64,000 bases of DNA from Ceratothoa steindachneri (taxonomy: Eukaryota; Arthropoda; Malacostraca; Isopoda; Cymothoidae): contig OZ018323.1 of the NCBI GenBank assembly GCA_963969495.1, forward strand, positions 75,974,920-76,038,919, written 5' to 3'. The notes beneath the pieces are model-generated. The model was not told the origin of the DNA. It ran no database searches and was given only the letters and a program-made list of their open reading frames with translations. How positions within the stretch are numbered: the stretch's first letter is position 1; each line of letters starts with the position of its first letter. This document shows, one piece after another, positions 35,165-47,605 of this stretch. The position numbers were made by a program, and so were the translations under genes.

Positions 35165-36316
35165 ATAATACTATCACACTCCACCTCATCATCATGCACC
35201 TTATCCCTCTCTCAGAAAAGTTCATACACCGGATGATTCACCAGGTAGTCAGGAGGTTCTCTCAACCTCCTCAACTGACTCTAATGAGGACTCACTCTCT
35301 CAGTCACACCATTCTCCCAGACTCTTACAACTCTATACGGTCCTTTAAACTTTTCACTAATCTTCGACAAATTCAACCTACCTTTCACTTCTTTTACCTT
35401 CAATATTTTTGCATCAATTTTAAACGAACTAAACCTTTCATGCGCCTCACGCCATACTCTCTGCTCACTTCCACTCAAACTAAACCTATCATTCACTCGC
35501 CTTTCCAAATTCGTCACAAACTGACACGGAGACATACCAGTCGAACTATGCACCGTTGAATTATACCCCATAACACTACCCAACCATACATCTCAGTGAT
35601 TCAAAGTCTCACTTATCATTCTCAACATCTCACGCAAAGTCCGAATAGTACGTTCAACCAACCCATTCGAAGACGGTACATGCAGAGTTGTTCTTACATG
35701 TTCCACACCATTATCTCTCAACATTGGTTCAAACACTTCACCCACAAACTCGGGCCCATTATCACTCAGAAACCTCCTAGGCTTCTATACACACATAGGA
35801 AGAAACACCTGCTCAACCACACACACAGTCACACTCCTTTTTATCTCTCACAGGCACCGCATACTCAAACTTACTTTTATGATCAACAATCACGACCATA
35901 CCAATATTCCCACCATTCGTACGTAGTAAAGACACACAATCAATCACTACCAACTCAAACGGTTCTTTCGCATCAACTTTCAACATCGGCGGTTTCACTT
36001 GCACACGCTGCACCTTTCGCTTCTGACACCTTTTACACGTAGTTGCAACATCATTTACAACAGTTCTCAGAAACGGATGGAACACACGCTCCTTCTTACA
36101 CTCCCACAGCTTAAACTTACCCATATGCCTATAATTATCATACACAACTTTCACCAGACCAATCATACCAACCAAGGACATCACAGGTACATACATATCA
36201 TCACCACTCTTTATATGCCTCATCAAATATACAACATCCATACAAACAACAAAATCCTTAGCATACCTTTTAAAATCACTTAAACATTCAGCCCATTCGT
36301 TTAAATCAACACACAC
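35161..36316 (-). pseudogene. Gypsy integrase, left arm
   Basis: Inserts element cDNA into the host genome. The frame 36316-35813 has the N-terminal zinc region (YRHMG...CKRCQKRK: the first zinc histidine is replaced, VYDNY for VHDxx) and the catalytic core start VVIDCVSL. The rest (35810-35590) gives LSDNGPEF and NGLVERTIRTL, completing DD35E. The frame 35583-35281 and following bases give the C-terminal strand (GPYRVVRVWENGVTE) and SQLRRLREPPDYL. Stops interrupt at several points, many shared with the right arm. Confidence 0.88.
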
Positions 36317-36960
36317 CTCTTCAACTCACTAACAAAAGGACACATTTCTTGCATTTCAAGAATATCATCATCACTTAAAACCTTATTCTCATCATCCATG
36401 ACGAGCTCAATCATACCACAAAACATGTCAAAATTCATCGCACACTCATTCAACCTCATCACCTTACATTCATCTTTCATGACACAATCCTTATCAGTAT
36501 CCAAAGACAAATCATTCATTCTCATAAAGTCCACAACAAGCAAGAAAAAACACGGCATTTGCTCATCTTTCAGAATCACAAAGTCATGCATCACATTCAC
36601 ACCACTGCCCTAACTCACTCTCAGGCTAACCAGTTCTCACGCTACTCTCATTCCATTCCCCAATCCACTTATCCGTAACTTCACAGGCTTACGCTCAAAA
36701 CATTTAAACTCATCATACTTACTCAGAATCCTCTCATTCACTAAAGACACTTGCACTCCAGGATCAATCAAACCACAGAACAACCTTTCACCAACTTTCA
36801 CTCTCGCTTCCATCATATCAGGTCCACCATGTTCGCAATACACAGAAGGAACAAGCACATCAACATCAGCACTGACATCCAAACCATCATCAACACCCAC
36901 ATCATCGCTTGAAGTATGGCCAAGTGTACGGCAATATGCGCACACAGGCTCTAAGGTAGG
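36301..36960 (-). pseudogene. Gypsy protease copy B and linker to integrase, left arm
   Basis: Minus strand 36945-36637 begins with a partial zinc knuckle (CAYCRTLGH, last cysteine absent), an acidic repeat-like stretch and VGERLFCGLIDPGVQVSLV. This is a retropepsin core with DTG changed to DPG, so inactive here (the right arm keeps DTG). The frame 36600-36301 continues with CFFLLVVDFMRMNDLSLD (the typical FLRxNxLxxD after the protease) and ILEMQEMCPFVSELKRCV, the connector usually found before the integrase zinc finger. RT and RNase H are not between protease and integrase here. Confidence 0.78.
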
Positions 36961-37087
36961 CCAAGCAAGGCGACAACTGTTATTGTTCTAAGAGTGCGAT
37001 TTGAATAGATAGCGGCAGCTGCCTAACCAGGGAATATAACAAACACAATGACAAAAATAGATTTTTAATACAAACTAAATAAAAGGC

Positions 37088-37149
<62 letters not shown>

Positions 37150-38118
37150 ATACATAAATAAGAGGGACTTAAGCTCCGAATACTAATTTGATAACCGTGG
37201 TTAGGGAATGGTTATAATGAAAGATTGAGGGTAGTGAGTGATTTAGTTCCTTAGAACCTCGAGAGTAAGGTTAGGCAAGCTTAGGGAAGGTCTTGGTCAC
37301 CTTGATTACTCATGGAGGGTAGCCACAAACCTGGAGCGAGGGGGCTACTTTCTCGAACTTGTGTTTTGCGAGATGCAGGCCTCTTGGCCTCAGGAGATAC
37401 CGCACCAACTTCGAAGGGGGGGGGGTGATTTCTCCACACTCGGCTTGAGCGAGCTAACATGTCTCTTGTCCTTAAGAGGTCACAAAAAGAACTTCGGAGG
37501 ACTGCTTCTCCAATCCTTGATTCGAAGGCGAATGAGAAAGGCTGACGTTGCCTCACGAGACTCTTCTCCCTGACCCGAAGATACGGGTGTGATATCCAGC
37601 TCTTCCGTGGCTTACGACCGTCACTCTCACTTCTCGGGAGAGAGCTCGTTGATTTGCACTCCTTTCAGGGAAGTCTCGTCTAACCAAATCTGTCTGTATT
37701 CCTGGAGTAGGTGCATATATAGCCGGAGTTATCCAAAACAGGGAGAGAGAAAGAGAGAGAGAGGACTTCTCTAACCTTAGTTATCGGCCGTGACAACCCG
37801 AGCGTCTCCTTGCGGTGAAGTGTCAAAGGCATGGATCAGCGGGCCGGACGGGCGACCAACGGTGGGAGCCATAAAATCTGTTCACGGCTAATCCTACAAA
37901 GTAATCTCCCGACCCGAGGGGGGGGGAAGATTGAGACAGCCGGGAGGTAGCCTCAATTTCAGCGTCATGCATTGGTGTAAATTTCGCGGAGACCTGGCGG
38001 TGAGTCCAAAAAGGGTTAGGTCGGAAAGAGGGGGGGGGAGTAACGGGTCGCTTTCTCTCCCAAAGTAATATCTTAGGAGGTGGGGGAAATAATATTATTC
38101 AGAGGAGATACCTCTACA
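36961..38118 (-). repeat. LTR-like module between two protease copies, left arm
   Basis: Non-coding, about 1.16 kb, flanked by the two copies of the protease segment. It holds a (TA)n at 37094-37147, G-runs near 37417 and 37919, a short GA repeat at about 37741-37764, and GGTTAGAGAAGTCC with TTTTGGATAACT on the minus strand. A TATATAGCC sequence lies at 37715-37723, inside a 169-bp stretch (37558-37726) missing from the right arm. LTR-like by resemblance to 33400-34130. Confidence 0.5.
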
Positions 38119-38945
38119 ACATTCACACCACTGCCCAAACTCACTCTCAGACTAACCTGTTCCCACGCCACTATCATTCCATTCCCCAATCCACTTATTC
38201 GTAACTTCACAAGGCTTACGCTCGAAACATTTAAACTCATCATACTTACTCAGAATCCTCTCATTCACTAAAGACACTTGCACTCCAGTATCAATCAAAC
38301 CACAGAATAACCTTTCACCAACTTTCACTCTCGCTTCCATCATATCAGGTCCACCATGTTCGCAATACACAGAAGGAACAAGCACATCAACATCAGCACT
38401 GATATCCACACTGTCATCAACTCCCATATCATCACTCACTACATACTCATCTTTATCCAGACAATCATTCTTCTCTCTCATATATGAACACTTTTCAATC
38501 ACCCAATTGTAGTGCACACCGCTCAAACACTGCAGATGCACCACACTAGCATTCAAACCTTTCACTTTCTCATCTTTGTACGCATTTGGCCTCTCACCAC
38601 CAAAGTGCACATAGACAAACACTTCATACAGACGACTCACGATAATCAACACTTCCTGGAAAACAGCGGGACCCTGGCACACACATTTCTCTCGATTCTT
38701 TCATAAAATTCCGCCCCCTTGCCATACCAATACTCTCAGGCTTCCTACATACTTCACTCATTACTTCCTTCCTTAAGTTATCCACACTATCCAGCATTCT
38801 CAAATCTACTCCATCATTCTTCAAATCTTGCAAACCATTCCATACGCTCTCAAACAAAGAACCACCACCACCCTTACTCTCCTTTCCATTCATAATCCCT
38901 TTTGGCAAGTACTCAGGATCACTCACTCCACACACACTTTCATCA
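38119..38945 (-). pseudogene. Gypsy OTU-like domain plus protease copy A, left arm
   Basis: Minus strand 38935-38624 has GGGGSLFESVWNGL, the position of the OTU catalytic block (DGDCLFxA in active enzymes) with Ser in place of Cys. The frame 38682-38152 has VLIIVSRLYEVFVYVHFGG, VVHLQCLSGVHYNWV (the OTU histidine block) and then the protease with CGLIDTGVQVSLV. OTU proteins are deubiquitinating cysteine proteases; here the nucleophile is lost and a frameshift splits the domain, both also in the right arm. It follows RNase H directly. Confidence 0.72.
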
Positions 38946-40350
38946 TTCTAACCAGGATACCTCGACATCAAATCAGTCAATCCATTCCGTTCACTAGACA
39001 TATATTCAATCACATAATCACACTCACTCAAATCTTCCAAAGTCCTCACAATCATACTATCAGCCCATTCCATACGTTGAAAATACACTAGAGGTTAGTG
39101 ATCCGTTTTGATCACAAACCTCACACCATGCAAAAACAGGTGCGCCCTTTCAAACAATACCTTATAGCAGCCAACTCTCTCTCTCCATAGTTGAAAACTT
39201 TCGCTCTGCCTTATTCATAGCCTTTGATACATACCCAATTATTCGCCTGATATTCTCTCCATTCAAACGCTGCTATTGCATCAGAAAACCTCCCATACAG
39301 CACCCACTCGCAACCGTATACAATTCAAGCATCTTAGCAGTCACACTATACTCCGGGTATGCCAATTCAACATCTTCAGCCGCTGCCTCTTTCAGTCTCT
39401 CATATGCTCCATTCATCTTATCACTCCACCTGATAATCGTTCTACATTTCTTGCCCATCTACTCAGGTAGAGGCTTACTCATACCCGAACAATCACGGAT
39501 AAACTTTCGCTGAAACTCAATCAGACCCAGAAATGACTTCAGCTGCTTCACAGTCATCAGTTTCGGAAATATTCGTACTTTTTCAACATACTTCAGCGAC
39601 TTTTGCAACCCATTCTCACTCACCATATGCCCATGGAACTCCACTTCTTTCGCAAACTATTCACACTTTGCTATCTTCACCTTCACACCAACACTTTCCA
39701 ACGTTCTCAATACATCATTCACAAATCCCATATGCTCATCAAAACTCTCATTTAAAATCAAAATATCATCTATATACACAATCACACTTTTGCTCACAAA
39801 CTTCCTCAACACCACATTCATAGCCCACTGGAAGGCACCGGGAGCATTGGCCAACCCAAAGCTGAGGCTCCGGAACTGGTAACGCCTTTTCGTGGAGCAA
39901 AGGCAGTCACTGGTCGGCTCTCTTCAGCAATGGGCATCTTGTTATACCCCCGAACCAAATCCATCTTAGTAAACCACTTCATCTCGTGCATACTATACAC
40001 ACACTCAGATACCACACACATCGGAAACCTCCCCTTCACAGTTCTTTCATTCACATTTCTATAATTCACACACAGGCGCAACCTTTCATCTGGTTTATGT
40101 ATCGGCACAATCGGACTATTCCATGCACTTTCACTCTCTTAAATCACCCCCAATCGTTCCAACTCCACACACTGCTCCTCAATCTCATCAGCAACCGGAC
40201 AGGGGAAATGTCTTGACCGCTGATAGATTGGGGTGCACTCCTTCAGGACAATCTTAAATTCCGGGAGCTTGGCTACCCAGAAATCCAGATCGCCCTTACT
40301 GAGGACCCCATTTCGCTCAAATAGCATTCGATACACATTCATCCAATTTC
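38946..40350 (-). pseudogene. Gypsy reverse transcriptase and RNase H, left arm
   Basis: Minus-strand frames in order: 40342-40139 (ERNGVLSKGDLDFWVAKLPEF, PVADEIEEQ), 40108-39818 (VPIHKPDERLRLCVNYRNVN, TKMDLVRGYNKMPI with the first catalytic aspartate), 39854-39657 (SVIVYIDDILI, catalytic YIDD), 39644-39459 (EFHGHMVSENGL, SFLGLIEFQRKFI) and 39458-39273 plus following bases (RNase H). Stops after GVI, after AKCE and after PLPE are shared with the right arm; the frameshift after FAPRKG is shared too. The catalytic motifs survive but the ORF is dead. Confidence 0.93.
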
Positions 40351-42420
40351 ACCATCCTTTTCACTTCACCATACGTCCACTCACAATTTTTCTAATTCAC
40401 AACATTCACCCTGACATCAGTACAATCATCCGCACCTGCCTCACTGACACTGGAGAGGTGACTCAACACATTCCAACTTGGATCCCTTGTGGGGGTCGAA
40501 CCAAGTAAGCATTCGGGTAAAAGATTTGGACGGTTCACGCAGTCTTCGGGGGACGTTTATAATTTTATCGTTTAACTTTACCTCCTTTGCCGAGAATACA
40601 CATTCAGTATCGTGTGCTGCATCCGAGCTCTGATTGATGGGGGGGGGGTGAAGCCCGGTTGTCCCGTGTTTTCCCGGTGCCCTCCTTTCTCTGGGCGTGA
40701 AAGCACCGAGGAAAAAGAGCTCCCGAGAGGGTGGGAAGGGGGGAAGAAGAAAAAAGTAAGGATAGGACAGACTGAAATAAAGGCAAAGGCTTGGAAGTTG
40801 GCCAAGTTGGCCTATGGACCTGCTTAACGTGGGACCCGGACCACGGTGTTTTTATATTTCCCTAGCTTTTAATTGTTACGATTTGCTATGCCTGTCCCTG
40901 GAGTTAGTGTTTGGCCCATCTCTTGATAGCAGTAAAGGAAGTGGAAAGAAGTTGGAGGTTTGTAGAGAGGTGCAAGTTGCATGGAGGTCATGCGAATCTC
41001 TGTACTATAAACTAATTTTAGAGTTAAGTTCGAAATAAATTAGAGTGAAAGTGTGTCTCTTTGTTTGTTTATGTGGTTGTTTTGTTATTGTGTTAGGGGT
41101 GTATGAGATAGGCGTTCGAACCGTTATTAGCGTTATTTGTTTTCCTGCTATGTTAAGAACTCGAGTTTCTGTGATTTTTGTAGCATAATTCTCGTATCTG
41201 TATCTGTTGTTTTATTTGTTTAATTCTCTTCTTTATTCGTGTTTTTTTTTCCTTTTGGGTTCATTTGCACTTGTCGTGTTTTGAGATTACATTATATCAA
41301 TACCATATTATATCTATGGGAGAGGACCAATAACTTGAAAGCGAACCGACAAAAGGGACCGAAAACCACGCGTTCAGACGGGCTGAGTAACGAGAGAGTG
41401 CAACGAGGTCAGGTGAATTAGAGACAATGGCAAAGTTCAAGGTTATTTAAAGAGACATGAACAAAAATATAATTTTATTTACACAAAAAAAATAATAAGA
41501 GAATTGAAGGGTAAAATTACCTCAGAGAATTAACGGGCAAAAATCAAATCAATAAACTAAAGAGGAATGATTAACTCAATTGTGTTACTGAAGAGGGAAG
41601 GGGGGTTGGCTTACGGATATCTTCTGTACCTGAGGTGAGACCGCTCGGACTTCAGAGCGGGAGGTTGGAGTGATGACGGTTCTCCAAAAGCAAGGGGGGG
41701 GCGGTAACTTCCGGTTCAGAGGAGAGTATTTCAGCTACCCGGAATAAGGAGGGCTTCGAAAGGGGTTGATGAAAGAAGTCGGGAAAATCACTTGGGGCGA
41801 TCGTTCAGTGGAATTACCTCCTGGCTGGGGCTAATTCCAAATACACAATATAGTCCAGCTGTCACTTTGCTTTGTTGCTAGCACTTGACTTGGAACCATG
41901 GGGAAATCTTCTGGGTTCTGGCGAGACTTCTCAACTCTGTGTCTCTTCCGGGAAGTCGAGCGTTATTTATGGCCAACGCTCTTCCCGGAGTTGGGGGTTA
42001 GTGGGAAACAGCTCTACTCTCGAAGGGCATCGAATCTTCTTGCAGAGCTATTTTAGCCCGCATAAAGGTGAATCGTGGGGGACTCGATTCGAGGCTACCG
42101 CTTGTGGAAGGAAGGGGGGAGGGGGGGGGTAGGCTTACCACTTTAGGGCTAGCCGGGCCTCCTGCTGCACACGGGAGTTCCAAACTGCTAAGATCTTCCA
42201 CGTAGGGATTCCCTCACAGCACTTTTTGGTTAGTTTTGTCATTCCTTGTGGGTATCAAGTCCCATCCGGTGAGCTTGTCATTATTCGGGAAATTTTTGTC
42301 ACAATCGGGTTTCCTTATTTAGTTTACACGGAAATCTCCTCCTCTTTCCTTTGGTCCGCTTTGTTTTTAGCACTAGGAAACAGCATATGTTGTCTCGATC
42401 CGACCCCTCGTGTTATTTGA
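40351..42420. other. Non-coding block between gypsy and LINE, left arm
   Basis: Duplicated in the right arm at 53661-55629. It contains G-runs (near 40640, 41694, 42113), CTAGCCGGGCCTCCTGCTGCAC-type GC-rich sequence, and AT-rich parts. Short frames on both strands are not conserved beyond the palindrome copy. A TTACTTGGTTCGACCCCCACA-like segment near 40485 (minus strand) resembles the end of a tRNA and might be a primer-binding site, unproven. Confidence 0.45.
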
Positions 42421-44050
42421 TTATTTAGTTCCTCTCCTATTTCTTCTAGTGTTTTTTTTATTATTTTTTGGGGCTCTTGTTTCAATTATTTTGTTTAATG
42501 GTTTTATTTTCGCTTCGATGTGTAAGTCTCTGTTTTTTCCTCTCTAATCGTCGCGTGTTCGTAATTACGTATACTGCTTTATTCTGTATACGTTGCATTC
42601 TTATTAGATTGCTTCTTGAAACCGTATACATGGCAATTGCTGTATCATGGCCTGGTAGATCTTTTTCTTATTTTTCGTGTTTAGATTTCTTAATCTGTAG
42701 AGTAAAGTTAGCATGCCTCGTGCTTTGTTTATTCTTTCAGTCGTGTTTCTTGTAACAATTTTTGGTAATAGTTAGGCTGAAAATCTTGCCTTTACCATTA
42801 TACCTGTATCGCTCTCCATCTACGTAAACGTCAGATAGTATTTTGCGATACATAGGTATAAATTTAAATTTATCTATATTTGTTTAATTTTCCATTTGCC
42901 TTCATACTCGTTTAGATTTTCTATTTCTGTTGCCGTTAATCTAACCTGCATCTGAGGCTTGGATAAACACGGAATTAATTGAGTGAAATCATCTGCGTAT
43001 TGTATGTTCAAACAGCCATCGTTCCTGGGTGGGGAAATGGCCAAGGTATACACTGAGTATAGCGAAGGACTTAAACACCCTCTCTGAGCGAGGCCCGCAT
43101 TAAGCTTGAACCTTTCACCTTGGCAATTTCCCGTGTCTATGTATGCATATCTTTCCATAACGTAGTCGAATAAAATTCTTTCCAAATAATTGTTCATTTC
43201 CAGATTTAGAATTTTATGTTGTATGCCTCTTTGCATACTTTATCGAATGCTTTCGATACATCCTGGCACACAATGTACATATTGCATTTCTCTCCTTTCA
43301 CTTTGCTTATTTTTTTCTGTAATCATGCTGAGGGCCATCTCCGTATTCCTATTCTTTCTGAAGCCGAGTTGTTGATTGTTCCAGAAGTTTTCGACCTCCG
43401 AAGGTGGTTTTCCCGGCTTCGGTATGAATATCATTTTGGCTATCTTTAACTCATCGGGAAAGTATCCCGTGTTTATACAGGCGTTATGGTGGTACTTTAG
43501 CCTCTAAGCCGATTTTCCTTAAAGTGATGGTTCCTGCCGATGAAAGTAATAGTTCGACATCGTTGTTTTCCGCACAGATGACAAGAAATCCATTAGTTGT
43601 TTCTATGCATTTGATCAGGGCGATTTGTAAATCCTTGAAAATGTTTTTTGTGCTACATTATGTGGTCTCCGTTTTATCCCGTTTTGAATTAGCCGAATTG
43701 GGAGCCTTTTGGTGAAGTCCTGTGGGTTCATATTCAATTTTTTCATGCCTCTTTCCACCAAGGGATCGTTCTCTGTAAAATAAGGTAGTAGATAATTTAC
43801 CCAACTCCACTAGTGGGAGAAGCCCCCTATCTGTTCCTAATACTATCTCGCCTGCCTGCTCTGCTCTGGAGCGCACACTTCCTGACCACCCTACGTAATT
43901 AGGCCTAGCCCTATAAGCGGTCCTGCAGTCAGTTTGGAGCCCGTCACCGATAACCGGGATCCTTCTCTGGCCCCCTAAAGGGGGTATCATTTGGGAGTTT
44001 ACTACACCCTACTACTGACTGCTTCTGAGACCTTGCTGGTGGTCAGGTTA
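42421..44050 (-). mobile_element. Internally deleted I/Jockey-like LINE, left arm
   Basis: Minus strand: an ORF1 start region (43990-43658, with GEIVLGTDRGLLPLVELG and KAPNSANSKR), then directly RT (43434-43240: MIFIPKPGKPPSEVENF, QQLGFRKNRNTEMAL; 43236-42874: KAFDKV-like junction, RGCLSPSLYSVYT, IQYADDFTQLI). The endonuclease and the rest of ORF1 are missing. YADD is intact. It resembles the 15106 LINE (IQYADD followed by TATEIENLNEYEGKWKIK in both). The same deletion is in the right arm. Confidence 0.85.
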
Positions 44051-44392
44051 TACATACTGTGTTAGATGGAAATAAAGTAGGAGAGCTTCAAAATTAAAAG
44101 GTATAGTATGAGATAGGAAAAATTCAAGCAGATCACCGCTTTGGGGTTATTCCCCGCGAATCAGAAACAGGAGGCCTCTACAATCAGTCCGATTAGCGCA
44201 TATATTTCTCTTTCTTCTCTTTTTATATACTTAAACGTATATAGAAAGTGTTCTCTTCTCAAAGTTAATTCAAGTCAAAAGATTGATGTAACTTTAAAGT
44301 GCATAGATCGCTGTGAGTTGTCAGATGAACTGAGCCGTCTCAAATTCGGAAAATGGATTTCAGCCGTGTTTATGTGCAAACGGTTTGAGCGT

Positions 44393-45004
<612 letters not shown>

Positions 45005-45347
45005 TGGTGACCCCTCTTCGTCGAACGAATAACGTGATTATACAAGAAAATGTATTCGCTAGGCGACGCATTAAGACATCAACAAGCTTCTCATTTTCTT
45101 CCACAGCAAGAAGTGGAACTGGCGAACGTGATCTCCACCAAACCTCCTGTTTTTTAATGAAGCAGCAGTCTCAGGTTGGTTCAAAATTGTAGAGGCGCAA
45201 ATTCACATCCCACGAATACAACGAGAAGAAACGAAATTTTACCATATCTTTGATGCATTACCTCCCGAGACAGTCGATTTACTTCAAGCTGCAGTCCTTT
45301 CATCGGAGGACTACTCTCTCCTTCGAACAGAAGTGCAAAGTGTGTAA
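45005..45347 (+). pseudogene. Gypsy leader and gag start
   Basis: TGGTGACCCC (45005-45014) has the form of a tRNA primer-binding site. An ATG at 45050 opens a gag reading frame ending in the capsid motif VISTKPPVF. One extra T in a T-run near 45155 shifts the frame; then NEAAVSGWFKIVEAQIHI, EETKFYHIFDALPPE and LLRTEV follow before a stop at 45345. WF..VEAQF and TKFYH....LPPE are typical of arthropod Ty3/gypsy capsid. The element is cut off after about 340 bases, with the mariner inserted 65 bases later. Confidence 0.8.
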
Positions 45348-45411
45348 AAATTAATAATTACATAATAGTGTAAATATCCCAGTGTAAATAAGTTTAATAC
45401 TGTATATAATG

Positions 45412-46810
45412 GGTTGAGGAATAAGTTCTTGCTGTTTTATCAAATTTATTCATTACCATTAACAATTTTAGAAAAACTTCATTTTTTATTGATAACAATA
45501 TTCATTTTTATCAATAATGTATTCTCCGTTGTTACTTACGACTTCTTCCCAACGTTCAACTAGTTTTTCGATGCCTCTGCAATAAAAATCTCTGGATTTT
45601 GACTCGAAGAATTCGTCTAACCAGGTTCTTAATTCCCCATCAGTATTGAACGAAACGCCGCGCAAATTGATGGAGAGCGATCGGAACAGATAGAAATCCA
45701 ATGGGGCCAAGTCGGACGAACATGGAGGATGCGGCAGGATTTCCCAATTAAGCGTTTGGATTGAGTCTTTTGTTATATTGACAATGTGAGGACGAGCATT
45801 GTCGTGTTGCAGAAGGACTTCATAACGTCGATGAGGTCGCTGTTTACGAATAGCTTCGGCGAGTCGATACATTTGTTGAACGTAGAGTTCTGCATTGACA
45901 ATCTCGTTGTTCGCAAGGAGCTCATAAAGAATGATGCCTTCACAATTCCACCACACACACAGCATCGTCTTTCGTGGATGAAGTCCTTGCTTTAATCGCG
46001 GAAGTGGTTTTTTATTTGGGCTAAGCCATTGTTTTCGATGGTTCATGTTGACATAAACACACCACTTTTCGTCGCCAGTGATGATGCGGTGAAGAAATTT
46101 GTCCTTATATCCACCAGTAGCCTTGTGCCGAGCAAGTGAACCTGCGGCAATCGTGGAGCGTTGAAGTTTGTTGCTTTCGCCCAAAGCGTGCGGAACCCAT
46201 TCACCGAGTTTTTTAACTTTTCCCATCGAATGAAGGTGATTCACTGCAGTTTTCTGATCACACGCCAATTGTACAGCCAATTCTCTAGTCGATTGGCGAG
46301 GATTTTCATGAAAAAGGTCGTTCAATCGATCTTCATCCAACTTAATGGGGCGACCAGAACGTTCTTCGAAATTAAGATTGAAATGACCGTTTTTGAAAGG
46401 TGAAAACCACCATTGAGCTGTCCTTTCTGATAAAGCATTTTCTCCATACACAGCACAAATATCGCGACGAGCTTTGGCTGCGTTTGTATTGTTCCCGTCT
46501 CGATTGAAAATGAATAACAACAAGTGTCGAAAATTCGCCTTTCTTTCAACTTGACATTCCCTTTTTATGGTACAGAACAAAAATTAAATTAACACAACTT
46601 TTAAATAAACCGAAATGACTTATTGTTCAACTTTAAGACATAGCCTAAACAAACGCCTAATAGTCTACACTGAAAAGAGACGTAGCATAATAACCTTTGC
46701 AAATTTTTCTCTCATTATTTATTATTGTTTTTTAATATGTGCACAAATCACGTCAACAAAACTTAAATCAACACAACATTAAAAAAAACGAAAGAACCTT
46801 TTCTTCAACC
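45412..46810 (-). mobile_element. Near-intact mariner transposon
   Basis: About 1.4 kb with imperfect terminal inverted repeats: GGTTGAGGAATAAGTTCTTG at 45412 and, on the other strand from 46810, GGTTGAAGAAAAGGTTCTTT. It encloses one transposase ORF. It lies in the spacer of the palindrome and is absent from the arms, so its insertion cannot be ordered relative to the duplication. TA dinucleotides are abundant on both sides; a clean TA duplication was not resolved. Confidence 0.93.
45486..46580 (-). CDS. Mariner transposase, full-length ORF
   Basis: Catalyses cut-and-paste movement at TA sites. 364 codons against the usual 340-350. The N-terminal half has the paired helix-turn-helix (GENALSERTAQWWF, RSGRPIKL, STRELAVQLACD) and the linker motif WVPHAL. 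The DDE/D domain has ITGDEKW, LLQHDNARPH and SSDLAPLDF, giving DD34D. The last motif departs from YSPDLAPSD but keeps the aspartate. C-terminal DFYCRGIEKLVERW is standard. The true start may be internal; the first eight residues look like extension. Activity is possible but not shown. The copy at 27297 is a dead relative. Confidence 0.93.
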   Translation of the reverse strand: MFCTIKRECQVERKANFRHLLLFIFNRDGNNTNAAKARRDICAVYGENALSERTAQWWFSPFKNGHFNLNFEERSGRPIKLDEDRLNDLFHENPRQSTRELAVQLACDQKTAVNHLHSMGKVKKLGEWVPHALGESNKLQRSTIAAGSLARHKATGGYKDKFLHRIITGDEKWCVYVNMNHRKQWLSPNKKPLPRLKQGLHPRKTMLCVWWNCEGIILYELLANNEIVNAELYVQQMYRLAEAIRKQRPHRRYEVLLQHDNARPHIVNITKDSIQTLNWEILPHPPCSSDLAPLDFYLFRSLSINLRGVSFNTDGELRTWLDEFFESKSRDFYCRGIEKLVERWEEVVSNNGEYIIDKNEYCYQ

Positions 46811-47540
46811 GTATATATTCACTACCTATTTACTTTTAAAAAGAAAAAGTGTAAATAGTGAAAAATCAAGGGTCCAGTAATGAGAATAATATAATAATTT
46901 TGGGGGTGTAAAAAATTACTCTAAACATCAATATAAAGTTAATTCTGTTTAATTAGGGAAAGTAGTATGGTGCCTATACGCAAAGTAACGTACATAAAAG
47001 AGGTTTAGTTCGCGACAAGTAACTGCAGCTACTTTAGGTGGAACGCTTTAATCAATGTTGTTAAATCGCTTGGTATAACATAGGTTATACAAAGGATCTC
47101 AGGACTGCTGACCCCTCTGAAATCTATGTTATGCAGTCAAGAATAACAAATGAAATACGCAAGTATATAATGTTGTGAGCGCGCGCACAAAGCTGTAGGT
47201 TTGCTTAGAAATATAATTAACTTATACTGCAGCCAATGATGAAAGTAAAGAAACGGCATAATAAAGTTGTGGCGTGCACAGACGCGCACAAACATAAGTT
47301 GTTCGCATTTAAGTGCTGCAGTTCCTGCGTCCGAACGCTCTAAAGTACATAAGAATTTATTTAAAGTACTTCTATGTTTATCCATAAAATGTATTAAACA
47401 AACTCCACGTTCTCGCGGCTAACTCCTGCTGTGCTGGAACCACATTATAGAATCGAATATGACTCAAAAATACCTCAAAGATGAGCACTTTGAAGTCTTA
47501 GGGAATTCTATAATTGGTTCGCAGTAAACCATAGCATATT

Positions 47541-47543
<3 letters not shown>
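46811..47543. other. Spacer sequence without genes
   Basis: Unique sequence between the mariner and the right-hand (TA)n. No domain, RNA gene or repeat was recognised; the minus frame at 47137-47385 shows no family features. Confidence 0.5.

Positions 47544-47604
<61 letters not shown>
47544..47604. repeat. (TA)n microsatellite, about 61 bp, right centre of palindrome
   Basis: Pure TA array at the inner end of the right arm, counterpart of 44711-44919 but much shorter. Confidence 0.97.

Positions 47605-47605
<1 letters not shown>

Noticed and set aside
37589..37774. Plus-strand 61-codon frame over the left LTR-like module
   Set aside because: Lies in non-coding repeat sequence and is absent from the other arm.
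34405..40508. Many plus-strand frames opposite the left-arm gypsy
   Set aside because: Shadows of the minus-strand pol pieces; rich in His, Thr and Ser from reverse-complement codons and without domains.
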